Assembly: GCA_958510825.1 (NCBI GenBank)
Contig: OY294048.1
Coordinates: 19,981,589-20,045,588, forward strand
Direction: 5' to 3'
DNA from: Brachypterus glaber
Taxonomy: Eukaryota; Arthropoda; Insecta; Coleoptera; Kateretidae
Length of the DNA stretch: 64,000 nt
Below are positions 24,919 to 34,883 of the stretch, piece by piece. The notes under the pieces are model-generated. The model made no database searches. It was not told where the DNA came from and saw only the letters and a list, made by a program, of their open reading frames with translations. The position numbers were made by a program, and so were the translations under genes. Numbering within the stretch: position 1 is the first letter of the stretch; each line of letters starts with the position of its first letter.

Positions 24919-26162
24919 CAGCAGAGTTTGTTTGGGTCTTTAAGAGACAGGCGCAGCCTATGGCTCATTTATCTAAAAAAAATACTTAATCTGAATTGGT
25001 AGTTGGGGCAGTGAGTCTATGCTCACTGATGCGAGTTGCATCTGTCATAATTTAGGGGGGAGTGAGTCTCTGCTCACTGATGCTGGGAATGCATCTGTCC
25101 TGTATTAGTGGGTACCATTACTGGTTGAGGACGTTTTTGATCTTTTTGTGAGTGTTGTGTATTTCGTGATCGTAATCTAGAAAGTTTGAAATGAGGGGGT
25201 TTGGGTGATCTAAATTGTCTTGTATAAAAGACGTGCTGTAGCAGATGATTTCAGTTTTTAGGAGGGGCATTTTGAGATCTCTGTGTATCTGGTTGTTCCT
25301 CTTGAACCAGGAGGCATCGAGGCATATTCTGAGTGCCTTGTTTTGGAAGGCCTGAAGTTTTGCTGAGAGCGCTTTGTTAAGGGTGATTTTGTTCCAGACT
25401 GGGGCTCCGTAAACAAGTACCGGCTTTAGGGTTTGGTTGTAAAGAAGAAGTTTGTTTTTAATGGATAGGGGGCTCTTTCTACCTATTAAGGGGTAGAGTT
25501 TGGAGAGGCGGCAGTTTGCTATTTGGAGGATGTTTTTGACGTGCTGATCCCACGTCAGGTTTTTTGGAGATTGTAATGCCGAGGTATTTGGCATGGTTTT
25601 CCCAGTTAATGGGTTGGCCATTTATCTGAATGGGTTGGGGTGGGCCTCTTCTAATCCTAGAGATTAGAATGCCTTTGGTTTTATTGGCGTTTACTTTGAT
25701 TTACCATTTGGAGAACCATTTGATTAGGGCACCCATTTGGCGCTGGAGGGCGATATGGATGCGCTGGGGGTTTCTAACTTTTGCTAGGATGCCGGTGTCA
25801 TCGGCGAACAGGGCTATTTCAGTGCCCTGTGTTTTTGGAATATCTGCGGTAAAGAGGTTTACAGAAGGGGGGATAGTGGGGAACCTTGTGGAACGCCAGC
25901 TTTGATGCGGCGGGTGCTGGACTTACAGTAGCCTATTTTTATCTGAAAATCTCTGCCTTTGAGGAAGAAGGCTATGAGTTTGGTGATGCCTGGGGGGAGG
26001 CCGAGAAAGTGGAGTTTGGCTACAAGACATTTGTGCCAAACTTTATCGAAGGCTTTTGCGATGTCCAGGAGGATCAGTCCCGCGGCTTCGCGCCTATTTA
26101 GTCGGTCCGTTACAGAGTTTACCAGGCGAGCTACCTGGTGGACTGTGGAGTGTCTGCTTCGG
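24919..26162 (-). pseudogene. 5'-truncated Jockey-clade retrotransposon, RT fragment
   Basis: Minus-strand reverse transcriptase of a non-LTR element, starting inside the RT domain. Blocks in order: ILLDIAKAFDKVWH (about 26050), GVPQGSPLSPLL (about 25880), FADDTG (about 25795), KYLGITI (about 25590), then an open 167-codon C-terminal part (25621-25118) with LLLYNQTLKPVLVYGAPVW. Frameshifts occur near 25850 and at an A run near 25560, and an in-frame stop lies near 25700, so it is dead. The 3' UTR holds two copies of a roughly 60-bp repeat (GTGAGTCT.TGCTCACTGATG at 25011 and 25070). The 11-bp duplication on both sides defines the ends, and no poly(A) tail is visible at 24919. The residue pattern is Jockey-clade from memory. 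GC content is well above the flanks. Confidence 0.88.
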
Positions 26163-26173
26163 ACATTTAAAAC
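26163..26173. repeat. target site duplication of Jockey insertion, right copy
   Basis: ACATTTAAAAC, identical to 24908-24918; marks the 5' (truncated) boundary of the minus-strand element. Confidence 0.85.
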
Positions 26174-26765
26174 ACTACGGCCATATTGGAAAAAACAATT
26201 GAAAACGCAAACCTGTCATTTCGCGATTCATGGATATGTTAATTTAATTTTAAAAGAAATTGCAAAAATGGATTGGAGAAGTTTGAATACATGTTTTAGT
26301 TTAGTTAGTTAGAAACATTACATATTAAAAAATCCGGAATAATTTGGAAAAAGGTTTTTTGCACGACCGGGACTAAAATGTTATTTTACTCCCTCTTTTG
26401 CGGTACTAAACCTATTGTTTTTCTCCCGCATCTATATCAAGTAATCCACGATAGCCGTACACTTTCAACTTGATATTTGGATGGCAATAAATTAAAAATA
26501 GCCTCTGCTGTTTCACAATAACCACGATGGGGTCAGTTATGAGAAGCTGCAACATTATTTCATCAAAATCCATACGTTTTATTACTTTTTCTAGAAAACC
26601 TTATAAAATTTGTTGTAACAGAGTGCTACATTTGAAATACTACGGCCATTTTGGAAAAAAATAATTGAAAACGCAAACCTGTAATTTCGCGATTCATGGA
26701 TATGTTAATTTAATTTTAAAAGAAATTGCAAAAATGGATTAGTTGGTTTTGAATACATGTTTTAG
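26174..26765 (-). repeat. gene-like repeat Y, two partial units in tandem
   Basis: A block of about 127 bp starting ACTACGGCCATATTGG (26174) recurs at 26638, about 464 bp later. Between the blocks (26328-26620) lies a second copy of the 23860-24110 exon-like segment with frameshifts and stops. Read on the minus strand, the unit begins upstream of an ATGGCCGTAG near 26650. The three Y segments in 23.8-26.8 kb look like unequal tandem copies later split by the Jockey insertion. No intact product can be proposed. Confidence 0.55.
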
Positions 26766-27044
26766 TTCAAATTTTATGTAAATATAGTTGTCGATCGTGC
26801 AAAAAATTGTGTATATACCAGAGGAGTAAACTGTGTTCTAGCCCCTAGCATGAATGTTTCCCTCGCTACATTTTCATCGTTTGGTCTATTTAAAAAACAG
26901 GCTTGTTTTTCTGAATAGGAATTTGTTTGAATGGAGATTAGGGGATACATTTTCTGTCTTCAATTCACATCTAATTCACCAACCCTTACATAAAAATAAA
27001 ATATAAAAAATGGCGCAATAAACGATTTTCTCTGTAAAAGTCAT
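26766..27044. other. non-coding stretch
   Basis: Nothing recognisable. Confidence 0.4.
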
Positions 27045-27180
27045 GTGCGGCAAAGATCGTTGCCGGTAATGGACTGCGCGGTAATGGACTTCTCGGTAAA
27101 AGTAAATGCGCGGTAATGGTTTGTAGCGGTAATGGCGATGGAGGTAATGGACTGCGTGGTAATGGTCTTCGCGGTAATTT
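27045..27180. repeat. degenerate minisatellite, GCGGTAATGG core
   Basis: GCGGTAATGG or close variants recur about eight times at roughly 15-18 bp spacing. The minus-strand proline-rich open frame here is translated repeat. Confidence 0.75.
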
Positions 27181-27512
27181 TTTCACTGTAAAGTCCGGCG
27201 CCCCATACTACTATACTGGTTCATAGCATAGCCAACATGATGTTTGACCAGCGTAGCCTGAAAATAATCTTAATAATATTATTTTATCATCAAAAACAAT
27301 AATAATAACTTGTCCAGTTTGAAAATTCATTCATGGTTCTAACGTCTGAACTTCTTATAGTGAAGTAGTTTATTAATAAATAAAATTAAAAAGCTTATAA
27401 TCAACTTCACGTTTATTTTTTATTGTCAAAAACAATATGACCGCGATTCGCTGTTGTAGTAATAGTATCTACTGACATAAATAACATGTTGTGGAAATTG
27501 TTGATATATGAT

Positions 27513-27789
27513 TACATTACATTACATTTTTGTTTAACCTCGTACTATTCTACTTAATTAAGTATCCCCTAAGTCCAGGACTTGTGTGGCTAGTAGTAGA
27601 GGGAACCACCGGCTTTAATTGACTTTCGAACCAATTTATAGGGAGTGTCCACTTCACTTACGCCTTCGCCAAATTTCAATTATTAATTAACTGAAAAAGG
27701 AAAATCGGCGCCGGTGAGAATCGAACTCACGCTATTTGGGTAGTAAACTCGTCAAGTACGACGCGGTAGTCCACTACACCAATCCTCCC
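27513..27789 (-). mobile_element. tRNA-derived SINE
   Basis: Minus strand, 277 bp. The 5' head GGGAGGATTGGTGTAGTGG holds an A-box-like GGTGTAGTGG. GAGTTCGATTCTCAC, some 60 nt further, is a good B box with a 5-bp T stem. The acceptor ends (GGGAGGA against CGGCGCC) do not pair, so it is not a working tRNA. A roughly 200-bp body follows, and the tail is ATGTAATGTAATGTAA. The short flanks ATGAT (27508) and ATTAT (27790) may be a decayed target duplication. The opposite arm of element G gives the empty site. Needs LINE machinery in trans. Confidence 0.82.
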
Positions 27790-27981
27790 ATTATACATAT
27801 AAGGGGACATTTTTTATATTGTAGTCATAAATAACACGAAGAACATTATACCATTACATAATTAATATAAGCCGGGGTACAATTAAAAAAATAAAAAATA
27901 ACATTTTCACTCTGTCATGACATTTTGTAGGTTGTAGCCCTTATATGTATCATATATCATAAATTTCCACATGTTATTTAA

Positions 27982-28228
27982 CCCTCCAGGGTGTCACAAT
28001 TGTGACTTGACTTCTTTTTTTTTTTAAAGCAATATTAATCCAAAATTTTTTTATACTTTCTATGTATGCAAACAAATATGCAAATTTAATTCAGTATAAT
28101 ACAGCTCTCCTAAGGAAACAAAAACTCGAGCAAAAACTGTTTTTTTTTTCTTTTTATGCATAGCAAATATAAAAAAAACACAATTTAATCGAAAAATTAT
28201 CATTAGTTTAGTCTCGGGAGGGTAAGGG
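27982..28228. mobile_element. TTAA-flanked MITE (piggyBac-like)
   Basis: A 247-bp insert is flanked by TTAA at 27978-27981 and 28229-28232. The ends are CCCTCCAGGGTG and the complement of GGGAGGGTAAGGG. Deleting the insert with one TTAA yields CATGTTATTTAAGTCCGTAG, which matches the other arm of element G (complement CATGTTATTTATGTCAGTAG). The TTAA target is diagnostic of piggyBac-type transposition. Non-coding, T-rich interior. Confidence 0.85.
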
Positions 28229-28329
28229 TTAAGTCCGTAGATTCTATTACTACAATAGCGAAATCGCGGTCACATAAATTGTTTTTAACAATAAAAATAA
28301 ACGTGTTGATTATAAGCTTTTTAATTTTA

Positions 28330-28631
28330 AATAATAATACATGTCACATACGACAGCTCTTCTTTCAGCTCTCTGCTTTAGGCACCTCTCGACGTAGCTT
28401 CTCCAATATGCCAATTTAGCAAATTCACGCTTGAATAAGGCTAAGAGTCTTCATACATAGTAGGTACACTACATGTTAAGTGTGCAGCTCGCTTTTTCCT
28501 GACATCATGACTATAACGATGTTTGTGACTTCTTGCATGCTTGATTTATTTACTGTCCGGTCCCAAGACTAGAATAGTATAATATTATACAAGCAACATA
28601 TCTCAACTTTTTTTTGTTCTGATCTGAAAAC
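28330..28631. other. non-coding stretch
   Basis: No feature recognised. Confidence 0.4.
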
Positions 28632-29100
28632 AAATTTTACTCACTAATTAGTGAGTGAATTAAAACAAAATAATAAATCTTGACATACTATATAAATTAT
28701 TAGTCCTAAAACATAACAATTAAAGCTAAAAATTATCCGATGGTGACTCGTCATCATAATCAATTTTCGAAGAATCGGTGACGACTTGTTCTAAAAAAAA
28801 ACACATAACTTCAGTTGCGGGCACTTTCGGGCCAAAATGATTACTGGTAATTAAACGTGAATATAGGGCATAAAAAAAATAACCTAAAGGCAGGTCTAGA
28901 TCAAAAGTTGTGATCTTTGAAAATTAGAGATTAAAGAAATTTAAAAAAAAAAATTCAACAGTATTTTCGGTTACATATTTTAAGTACAACTACCCAATAA
29001 AAACTGTATTTTTTTACATAAATATAATAAACATACCTTGAATAAAAACTTTTATCACTAAAACACTTTTCACTTACACCAAAAATTTTGAGAGATGTTA

Positions 29101-29555
29101 GATATATAGATAGATATAGATAGATAGATAGATATATTTATTTACCAATATAACATGATACATATGAGTACACAGAGTAGGTACCTAGACTATATAAACT
29201 TAGTCATGTTACAAGATACGTCTAAAAGAATAATAATTTAAGAATAAATAGTTTAACTTATATATTAATGTATGCATCATGCATTAATATACATCACAAT
29301 TAAAATAAGGTTTTATGTTTGTATTTTTGCATATTATCATATTAACACTAAACAAAACATACATCCTCAGCTGAGTACGGTACCAGTTCAATTAGGTAAT
29401 TTTTTAGTGTGGTTTTAAAATGATTTTTACTACTAATGCTTAAAACTGTATGTGGTAGTTTATTATAGAATGTTATACCTTTATTATAGCAGTTATCTCT
29501 ACTTACATTTATCCTAGAAAATGGCTGATATATGTTTTCTTTTCTTTTGTTATCG
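29101..29555 (-). pseudogene. LINE 3'-end fragment, copy 1
   Basis: The minus-strand frame 29554-29348 reads KGITFYNKLPHTVLS, SKNHFKTTLKNYLIE and ends DVCFV-stop. This is the typical carboxyl end of a CR1/Jockey-type ORF2, the short region after the RT thumb. It is followed by about 210 bp of 3' UTR and a GATA/TATC tail at 29101-29137. TGTTA on both sides (compare the uninterrupted ATGTTATCG at about 24775 and 30357) is a likely 5-bp target duplication. Severely 5'-truncated, so not functional. Confidence 0.75.
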
Positions 29556-29730
29556 AAATTATAAAAGAAATTTTCAAAAAAAATTCAACAGTATTTTCGG
29601 TTACATATTTTAAGTACAACTACCCAATAAAAACTGTATTTTTTTACATAAATATAATAAACATACCTTGAATAAAAACTTTTATCACTAAAACACTTTT
29701 CACTTACACCAAAAATTTTGAGAGATGTTA

Positions 29731-30185
29731 GATATATAGATAGATATAGATAGATAGATAGATATATTTATTTACCAATATAACATGATACATATGAGTA
29801 CACAGAGTAGGTACCTAGACTATATAAACTTAGTCATGTTACAAGATACGTCTAAAAGAATAATAATTTAAGAATAAATAGTTTAACTTATATATTAATG
29901 TATGCATCATGCATTAATATACATCACAATTAAAATAAGGTTTTATGTTTGTATTTTTGCATATTATCATATTAACACTAAACAAAACATACATCCTCAG
30001 CTGAGTACGGTACCAGTTCAATTAGGTAATTTTTTAGTGTGGTTTTAAAATGATTTTTACTACTAATGCTTAAAACTGTATGTGGTAGTTTATTATAGAA
30101 TGTTATACCTTTATTATAGCAGTTATCTCTACTTACATTTATCCTAGAAAATGGCTGATATATGTTTTCTTTTCTTTTGTTATCG
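29731..30185 (-). pseudogene. LINE 3'-end fragment, copy 2 (by tandem duplication)
   Basis: Same sequence as 29101-29555 displaced by 630 bp, including the GATA tail at 29731-29767 and the short C-terminal frame 30184-29978. It arose by local duplication, not by a second retrotransposition, because the flanks are duplicated with it. Confidence 0.85.
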
Positions 30186-30439
30186 AAATTATAAAAGAAA
30201 TTTTCAAAAAAAATTCAACAGTATTTTCGGTTACATATTTTAAGTACAACTACCCAATAAAAACTGTATTTTTTTACATAAATATAATAAACATACCTTG
30301 AATAAAAACTTCTATCACTAAAACACTTTTCACTTACACCAAAAATTTTGAGACATGTTATCGAAATTTTACTCACTAATTAGTGAGTATAGAATCTGAA
30401 TCTGACCCCTATTTATTAGGGTGTACTATAACAACTTCA

Positions 30440-31300
30440 AACATGAATGCTTGGGGTGCCATTTTTTTCTTTTTTACCTAAAATTTTTATTAGATTTTTT
30501 AGTTATATTTTTTTGTGAAAAAAATAAAACAAAACTTGCTTTAACCATCTGGCATAGCTACATTTTTTAGTATTTTTTAGTTTTTGGACGTTTATTGTGA
30601 AAAAATAAAAAATAATTTTTTTTTAAACTGGCCTGTTCCAGAACTCGCGTACAGAAACTTGAGGGTTTATTAAAAGCCCTCTGGAAAATATGAAAAAAAT
30701 TGCAAAAAAATCTTCGTTCAATTCAAAAATACAAACGCTTTAAGTGGACCAATACTATTACTGATGTTAAATTACCTTAAAAAGTTGAATTTGTAGCTAT
30801 GGAAGCAAATTTAATTATTGCAGGTACATATTCTGTAGGTTGAGATGGTGATTAATGTGACATAAATAATTATTAATGTCAAAAAACCACCGACGGATGG
30901 AGTGACCCTATTAAAATAGAATATTTGATAGCCTCTGTCGGTTTTGTCAAAATATAATAACCTAAAAACATTCTAAAGTTGAAAGTCTCAAACAATGCAC
31001 GCGTCAACAATTAAAATGCAACCATAGTTACTAATAAGTAGGGAAAACTAATTTGTAGGTAATTTAACATCAGCAACAGGATTGCTTAGATTAAATAGCT
31101 TCCTTTTTAATTAGTATTGAAGATGGTTTTTTTTTGCAATTTTTTTCATATTTTCCAGAGGGTTTTTAAAATACCCTCAAATTTCTGTACGAGAGTTCTG
31201 GAACAGGCTGTATACTGTTGTTTCGACATTTTGACTTTCAGATTTGTTTTGTTTGTGAAAAAACTTGCTTTAACCATCTGACACATCTCTTTAGACATTT
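30440..31300. mobile_element. foldback element H with flanking direct repeats
   Basis: CTGTTCCAGAACTCGCGTAC (30634) faces the complement of GTACGAGAGTTCTGGAACAG (31188-31207). The arms continue through GAGGGTTTATTAAAAGCCCTC-like and ATATGAAAAAAATTGCAAAA text, then a diverged inner part sharing TGATGTTAAATTACCT. AACTTGCTTTAACCATCTG is repeated directly outside, at about 30534 and 31264. Non-coding. Confidence 0.8.
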
Positions 31301-32198
31301 TTGCTTTCTTTGAAGCTAATTTTTTTTTTAATAGTTTAATGCATTTTTTAGCGAACAGATTATTTTCAAATTATTTTTAAAAAAATTAAAGATAGGTAAT
31401 TTGAGCCTTTATAAATTTAGCCGACGATATACAATTTGTATAATACAAATCCAAATACGAATCCTGCAGTTCCGCATATGATCGGACGCTGTTGTTTAAT
31501 ATTAAACAATATTTTATTTGTACTAAATTACCTAGAAATACGATTAACTTCATAAATCAGAGTTACTAACTGCACAGCTTTTTTTATGGGACTATACTGC
31601 CGTAGGTAGACAGAACGCAGTATGTCAGAAAACTTAAAAATTAAGAAAAAATAGATTTTTGCGATTTATTAAAGATTTTAAGCAAGTTTTTTAAAAAATT
31701 CAAAATTAGGTTAGCAAAATGCAGCATGTAACGAAAATGTGCTATTTTTAAACATATTTAACGTGTTATATAAGCTTAGAAGACACAAGTCAACAAAAAA
31801 AAAATCTTGTGTCTGGGTTTATTTTATGATTTTTTTATTTGTCATGCTTCAAAATAATGGAAAATACCCACATCCTCTTTAAAGTTTGCTTTTGTAGTAT
31901 TGGTAGGGTAGTAATAATAGAGTAATCGATCAGTTGTTGCAACTTTTTTTTAGATTTTTTTGAATTTAGGGTATTTTGTAGTACTATACCCCAATATAAT
32001 GCAGTTTAAAGGATTTTTTAAAATTTTGAAAATTTTTGAGGGTACGACCCTTCAAAATTTTGTTTTTAAAATTTCGATAAATATTCAAAAATTCATTCAG
32101 CTTTTTTTCGGTAAGACATAGGACAATATTTTTTTTTTAGATTTTATACTAAAGTCTGTATTAATAAAAAAATATATTTTGAAAAAAATATATATATC
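31301..32198. other. AT-rich non-coding stretch
   Basis: No gene or bounded element recognised. Confidence 0.45.
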
Positions 32199-32202
32199 TA
32201 TA

Positions 32203-33324
32203 CAGGGTATTTACTAAGTACGGTACCTAACTTCAGGGTGTAATTCCTGTAAACCCAAAAATAAGAAAAAAATTCCTATAAACGTCCTAAAATGTCCTAA
32301 AACAACTCGTAAGGGTCTACGCCCCTGCAAATAAACCCCAAAAATTCGATTTTTATTTAAAAACTCAGGAGCTCTTTATGTTATAGCAAATAGGTATTGC
32401 ATGTGATCTACCTCTAATAAGGCCCATCAGCCAATGTTATTTGCATGTGTTTACTTTAACCAGGGACGTCCGAAATGGGGGTCTTATTATTTTTTTGCCC
32501 CAAACCTTTTTCTGTGTAACTTTTTTGTGAATTTATTATCAGAATAGGTTACCTCGATTAAAGACACATTAAAAAGGTACTCTTGTTGTAATACCATAGA
32601 ATAAACTGTTTCCGAGAAAAATTCATTTGAACGTGAAATTTCACGTTTCGAAGACGAAAAATTAAATACTAAAATGTTGAAAACCAAAATTTTAATGACG
32701 CGAGGTGGTTCTACATCAGAAACTAAGAAAATAGTTTCTATACATGTAAGTCCAAAAATCGCTTTTAAAGCTACCATGACCCTTTAAAAATGGAGTATTT
32801 TTAGGAGACCAAAACACACTTACGATAGATTTATGGAAGTACCTGTATATGAAATTTTTCTTAGTTTTGAAATTTGGGTTTTCAACATTTTGGTATTTTA
32901 ATTTTTCGTCTTCGATACGTGAAATTTCAAGTTCAAATGAATTTTTCTCGAAAACGGTTAATCCTATGGTATTACAACTAGAGTACCTTTAATATGTATC
33001 ATTACCTGAGAAATGCTACTCCGATAATAAATCCACAAAAAGTGATAAGGCCACCCCATTTCTGACGCCCCTGATTAAAGCAACTACATGCAAATACCAT
33101 TTGCTGATAGGCCTTATTAGAGATAGATTACATGTAATACCTTGTTGATATAACACAAAGAGTTCCTGAGTTATTAAATAAAAATCGAATTTTTGGAATC
33201 CCGTTTGAAGGGGCGTAACTCCCTTACGAGTCGTTTTAGGACATATGTTTATAGGCACTTTTTTCTTATTTTTGGGTAGGAAATTACACCCTGAAGTTAC
33301 GTACCGTACTTAGTAAACATCCTG
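32203..33324. mobile_element. foldback element I (TATA-flanked), family of B
   Basis: Starts CAGGGTATTTACTAAGTACG and ends with the complement, ...AAACATCCTG, with TATA on both sides (32199-32202, 33325-33328). The arms are about 500 bp. The interior matches element B (GAGAAAAATTCATTTGAA, TACTAAAATGTTGAAAACC, ACTCAGGA), but the asymmetric loop is in the opposite orientation and the outer 70-80 bp are unrelated. Open frames at 32487-32777 and 33016-33258 are palindrome sequence. Confidence 0.9.
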
Positions 33325-33328
33325 TATA

Positions 33329-33768
33329 TAAAACAAAAAACAAAAAATAGTTAATTTTTTTTTTTTGAAAAAAAAAACACCTTTAAATTAAAAAAAAAAT
33401 AGAGGATTATCCTTAAAATTTGTATTTATGACTTCAGCAGTCAAATCTATGGAGACAAAGCCTTTTAGAGATTAATATGAGTAAAATTTGAAAAAAAAAG
33501 CACCGGTACCTAACCTAGTATCACGATTTGATATTTAGGGAGAGAATATAATTTATATTTAATACACATACCTCTTAATTATAACGTATTAATCCACAAA
33601 TAAATTATATATATATAATAAAAGTCCAAACGTATTAATCCACAAATAAATTATATTTTATAAATTAAAAAGCAAACTATAAGCACGATTTTAGATTGGA
33701 GAAAAGAGGGGTAAAAAAACCATAGTAGGCGTAAGGTATTTTCATTTATCAGTACAGCATACTACATA
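33329..33768. other. non-coding stretch with a short direct repeat
   Basis: CGTATTAATCCACAAATAAA plus TTATAT is repeated at about 33586 and 33629. Otherwise A/T runs only. Confidence 0.5.
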
Positions 33769-34466
33769 CAGAGCGTTCCAAAAGTCACCCCCCCCCCCCC
33801 TCTTAACTTTTGAACGAGTTTAGATATCGACTTCAAATTTAGACCTCTTAAATAAGACTACTTAAACTATCTTCAAGCATATATTTGATACTTTTAGCTC
33901 TTAAATTGTGGGCAGGGGGGCATGGGGAGACATTTTTTTAAATGGAATGGAAAGCTTATAAAATTGTACATTTAACTGTATATTTTTTATTTTTTTAAAC
34001 ATTTTTTTTTGGGTTTAAAATAGGGTTGAAAATGGGTATTTTTGTCAAAATTTCTCTAAAAAATCCAAACAATTTTTTAAAAATGACTAATTGCATAATG
34101 AAAAAAAGTAAATTATACTTTTCAACTAATTTTAGTTGACATAAATAAAAATTAACAAAAAAAAAACTTAAATTTTTTTTTTAGCACAAAAAACTGAAAA
34201 ATCATAACCTTAAATAACATGTTTAAAAAATTTAAAAATGTATGGTTATATAGAGAATTTTAAAGGCTTTAAAATGATGTATCACACGACCCCCCTTTCC
34301 ATTTAAAAAAATTTTCCCCCATGCCCCCCTGCCCACATTTTAAGAGATAAAAGTATCAAATATATGCTTAAAGATAGTTGTCTTATTTAAGAGTTCTAAA
34401 TTTGAAATACATATCTCAACTCGTTCAAAAGTTAAGAGGGGGGGGGGTGACTTTTGGACCGCACTG
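33769..34466. mobile_element. foldback element J (TA-flanked), family of D
   Basis: Starts CAGAGCGTTCCAAAAGTCAC with a run of C, and ends with a G run, GTGACTTTTGGACCGCACTG. The left flank is CATA (33765-33768), the right TATA (34467-34470), so at least TA is shared. The arms correspond to those of element D, including ATGTATCACACGACCCCCCT and GCCCACATTTTAAGAG. Retains both intact ends. Confidence 0.9.
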
Positions 34467-34716
34467 TATATATAAATTGTATTCTCTCGTAAATAATGTT
34501 TTCCTGGATACAAAAGCAAACTTTTTCATGAAATATTATTTTTTTTCGAATGATCATCACTAAACCTATAGTAATTACGTACACCCAGGCACAAAATTCA
34601 TGTTGACTTTTGTTATTTATATATGGCAAGCCGTAATGCAATGCTTTGCATTCCATAGGATGCCCTTTACAGTAAATAGTGTATTACGTTTTTCGATGTA
34701 CTTTCCAAAATTTCTG
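34467..34716. other. short non-coding spacer
   Basis: Contains a minus-orientation copy of the AATGC...GCATT motif at about 34622-34650 (see findings). Confidence 0.4.
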
Positions 34717-34883
34717 TTACCGTTACCGTTACCGTTACAGTTACCGTTACCGTTATTGTTATCGTTATCGTTATCGTTATCGTTATCGTTATCGTTATCG
34801 TTATCGTTACCGTCACCGTCACCGTTACCGTCACATTTACCGCTACCGCTACAATTACCGTTGCCTTTACTGTTACTATTACC
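34717..34883 (+). repeat. hexanucleotide microsatellite (CGTTAY)n
   Basis: About 27 units of CGTTAC/CGTTAT and variants such as CGTCAC and CGCTAC. The long Leu/Pro and Tyr/Arg open frames across it on the plus strand are artefacts of the six-base period. Confidence 0.95.

Larger units (their letters stand above)
27382..28329. mobile_element. foldback element G carrying two later insertions
   Basis: The outer arms AAAATTAAAAAGCTTATAAT...GACCGCGAT (27382-27470) pair with 28240-28329. Inner arms AACATGTTGTGGAAAT...GATATATGAT (27482-27512) pair with 27945-27980, continuing to ACATATAAGG (27795-27804) against CCTTATATGT. Removing the SINE (27513-27789) and the TTAA-flanked MITE (27982-28228) restores a continuous inverted repeat of about 0.4 kb. 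It has no gene. Confidence 0.88.
28935..30363. repeat. 630-bp tandem duplication plus partial third unit
   Basis: GTATTTTCGGTTACATATTT recurs at 28961, 29591 and 30221, exactly 630 bp apart. Units 1 and 2 are identical or nearly so through the LINE fragment and GATA tract. The third unit ends without the LINE insert (GAGACATGTTATCGAAATT). A junction near 29565 shows short AT homology. This could also be an assembly artefact. Confidence 0.9.
28632..30388. repeat. repeat Y segment bounded by 25-bp direct repeats
   Basis: AAATTTTACTCACTAATTAG plus TGAGT occurs at 28632-28656 and 30364-30388; it contains the perfect palindrome ACTCACTAATTAGTGAGT. Between these copies the sequence matches 24333-24785 from its first bases to GTTATCGAAA at its end, so the similarity stops exactly at the direct repeats. 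This suggests that a Y segment moved here with a long target duplication. The exon-like frame is damaged here (ATG to ATA, changed acidic tail). Confidence 0.65.

Noticed and set aside
25630..26312. Three plus-strand open frames of 71-117 codons
   Set aside because: They lie antisense to the recognisable Jockey RT blocks, which explain the base composition.
27045..27180. CRISPR-like short repeat array
   Set aside because: Units are degenerate and spaced by 5-8 bases with no unique spacers of constant length; this is a eukaryotic minisatellite.
27700..27789. Possible tRNA gene on the minus strand
   Set aside because: Good A and B boxes, but the acceptor ends do not pair, no normal anticodon arm can be drawn, and about 200 bp of further sequence with a TAATG-type tail follows. 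It is a SINE head.
30633..31207. H as an LTR or solo retroviral repeat
   Set aside because: The two halves are inverted, not direct, and the direct repeats outside it are short.
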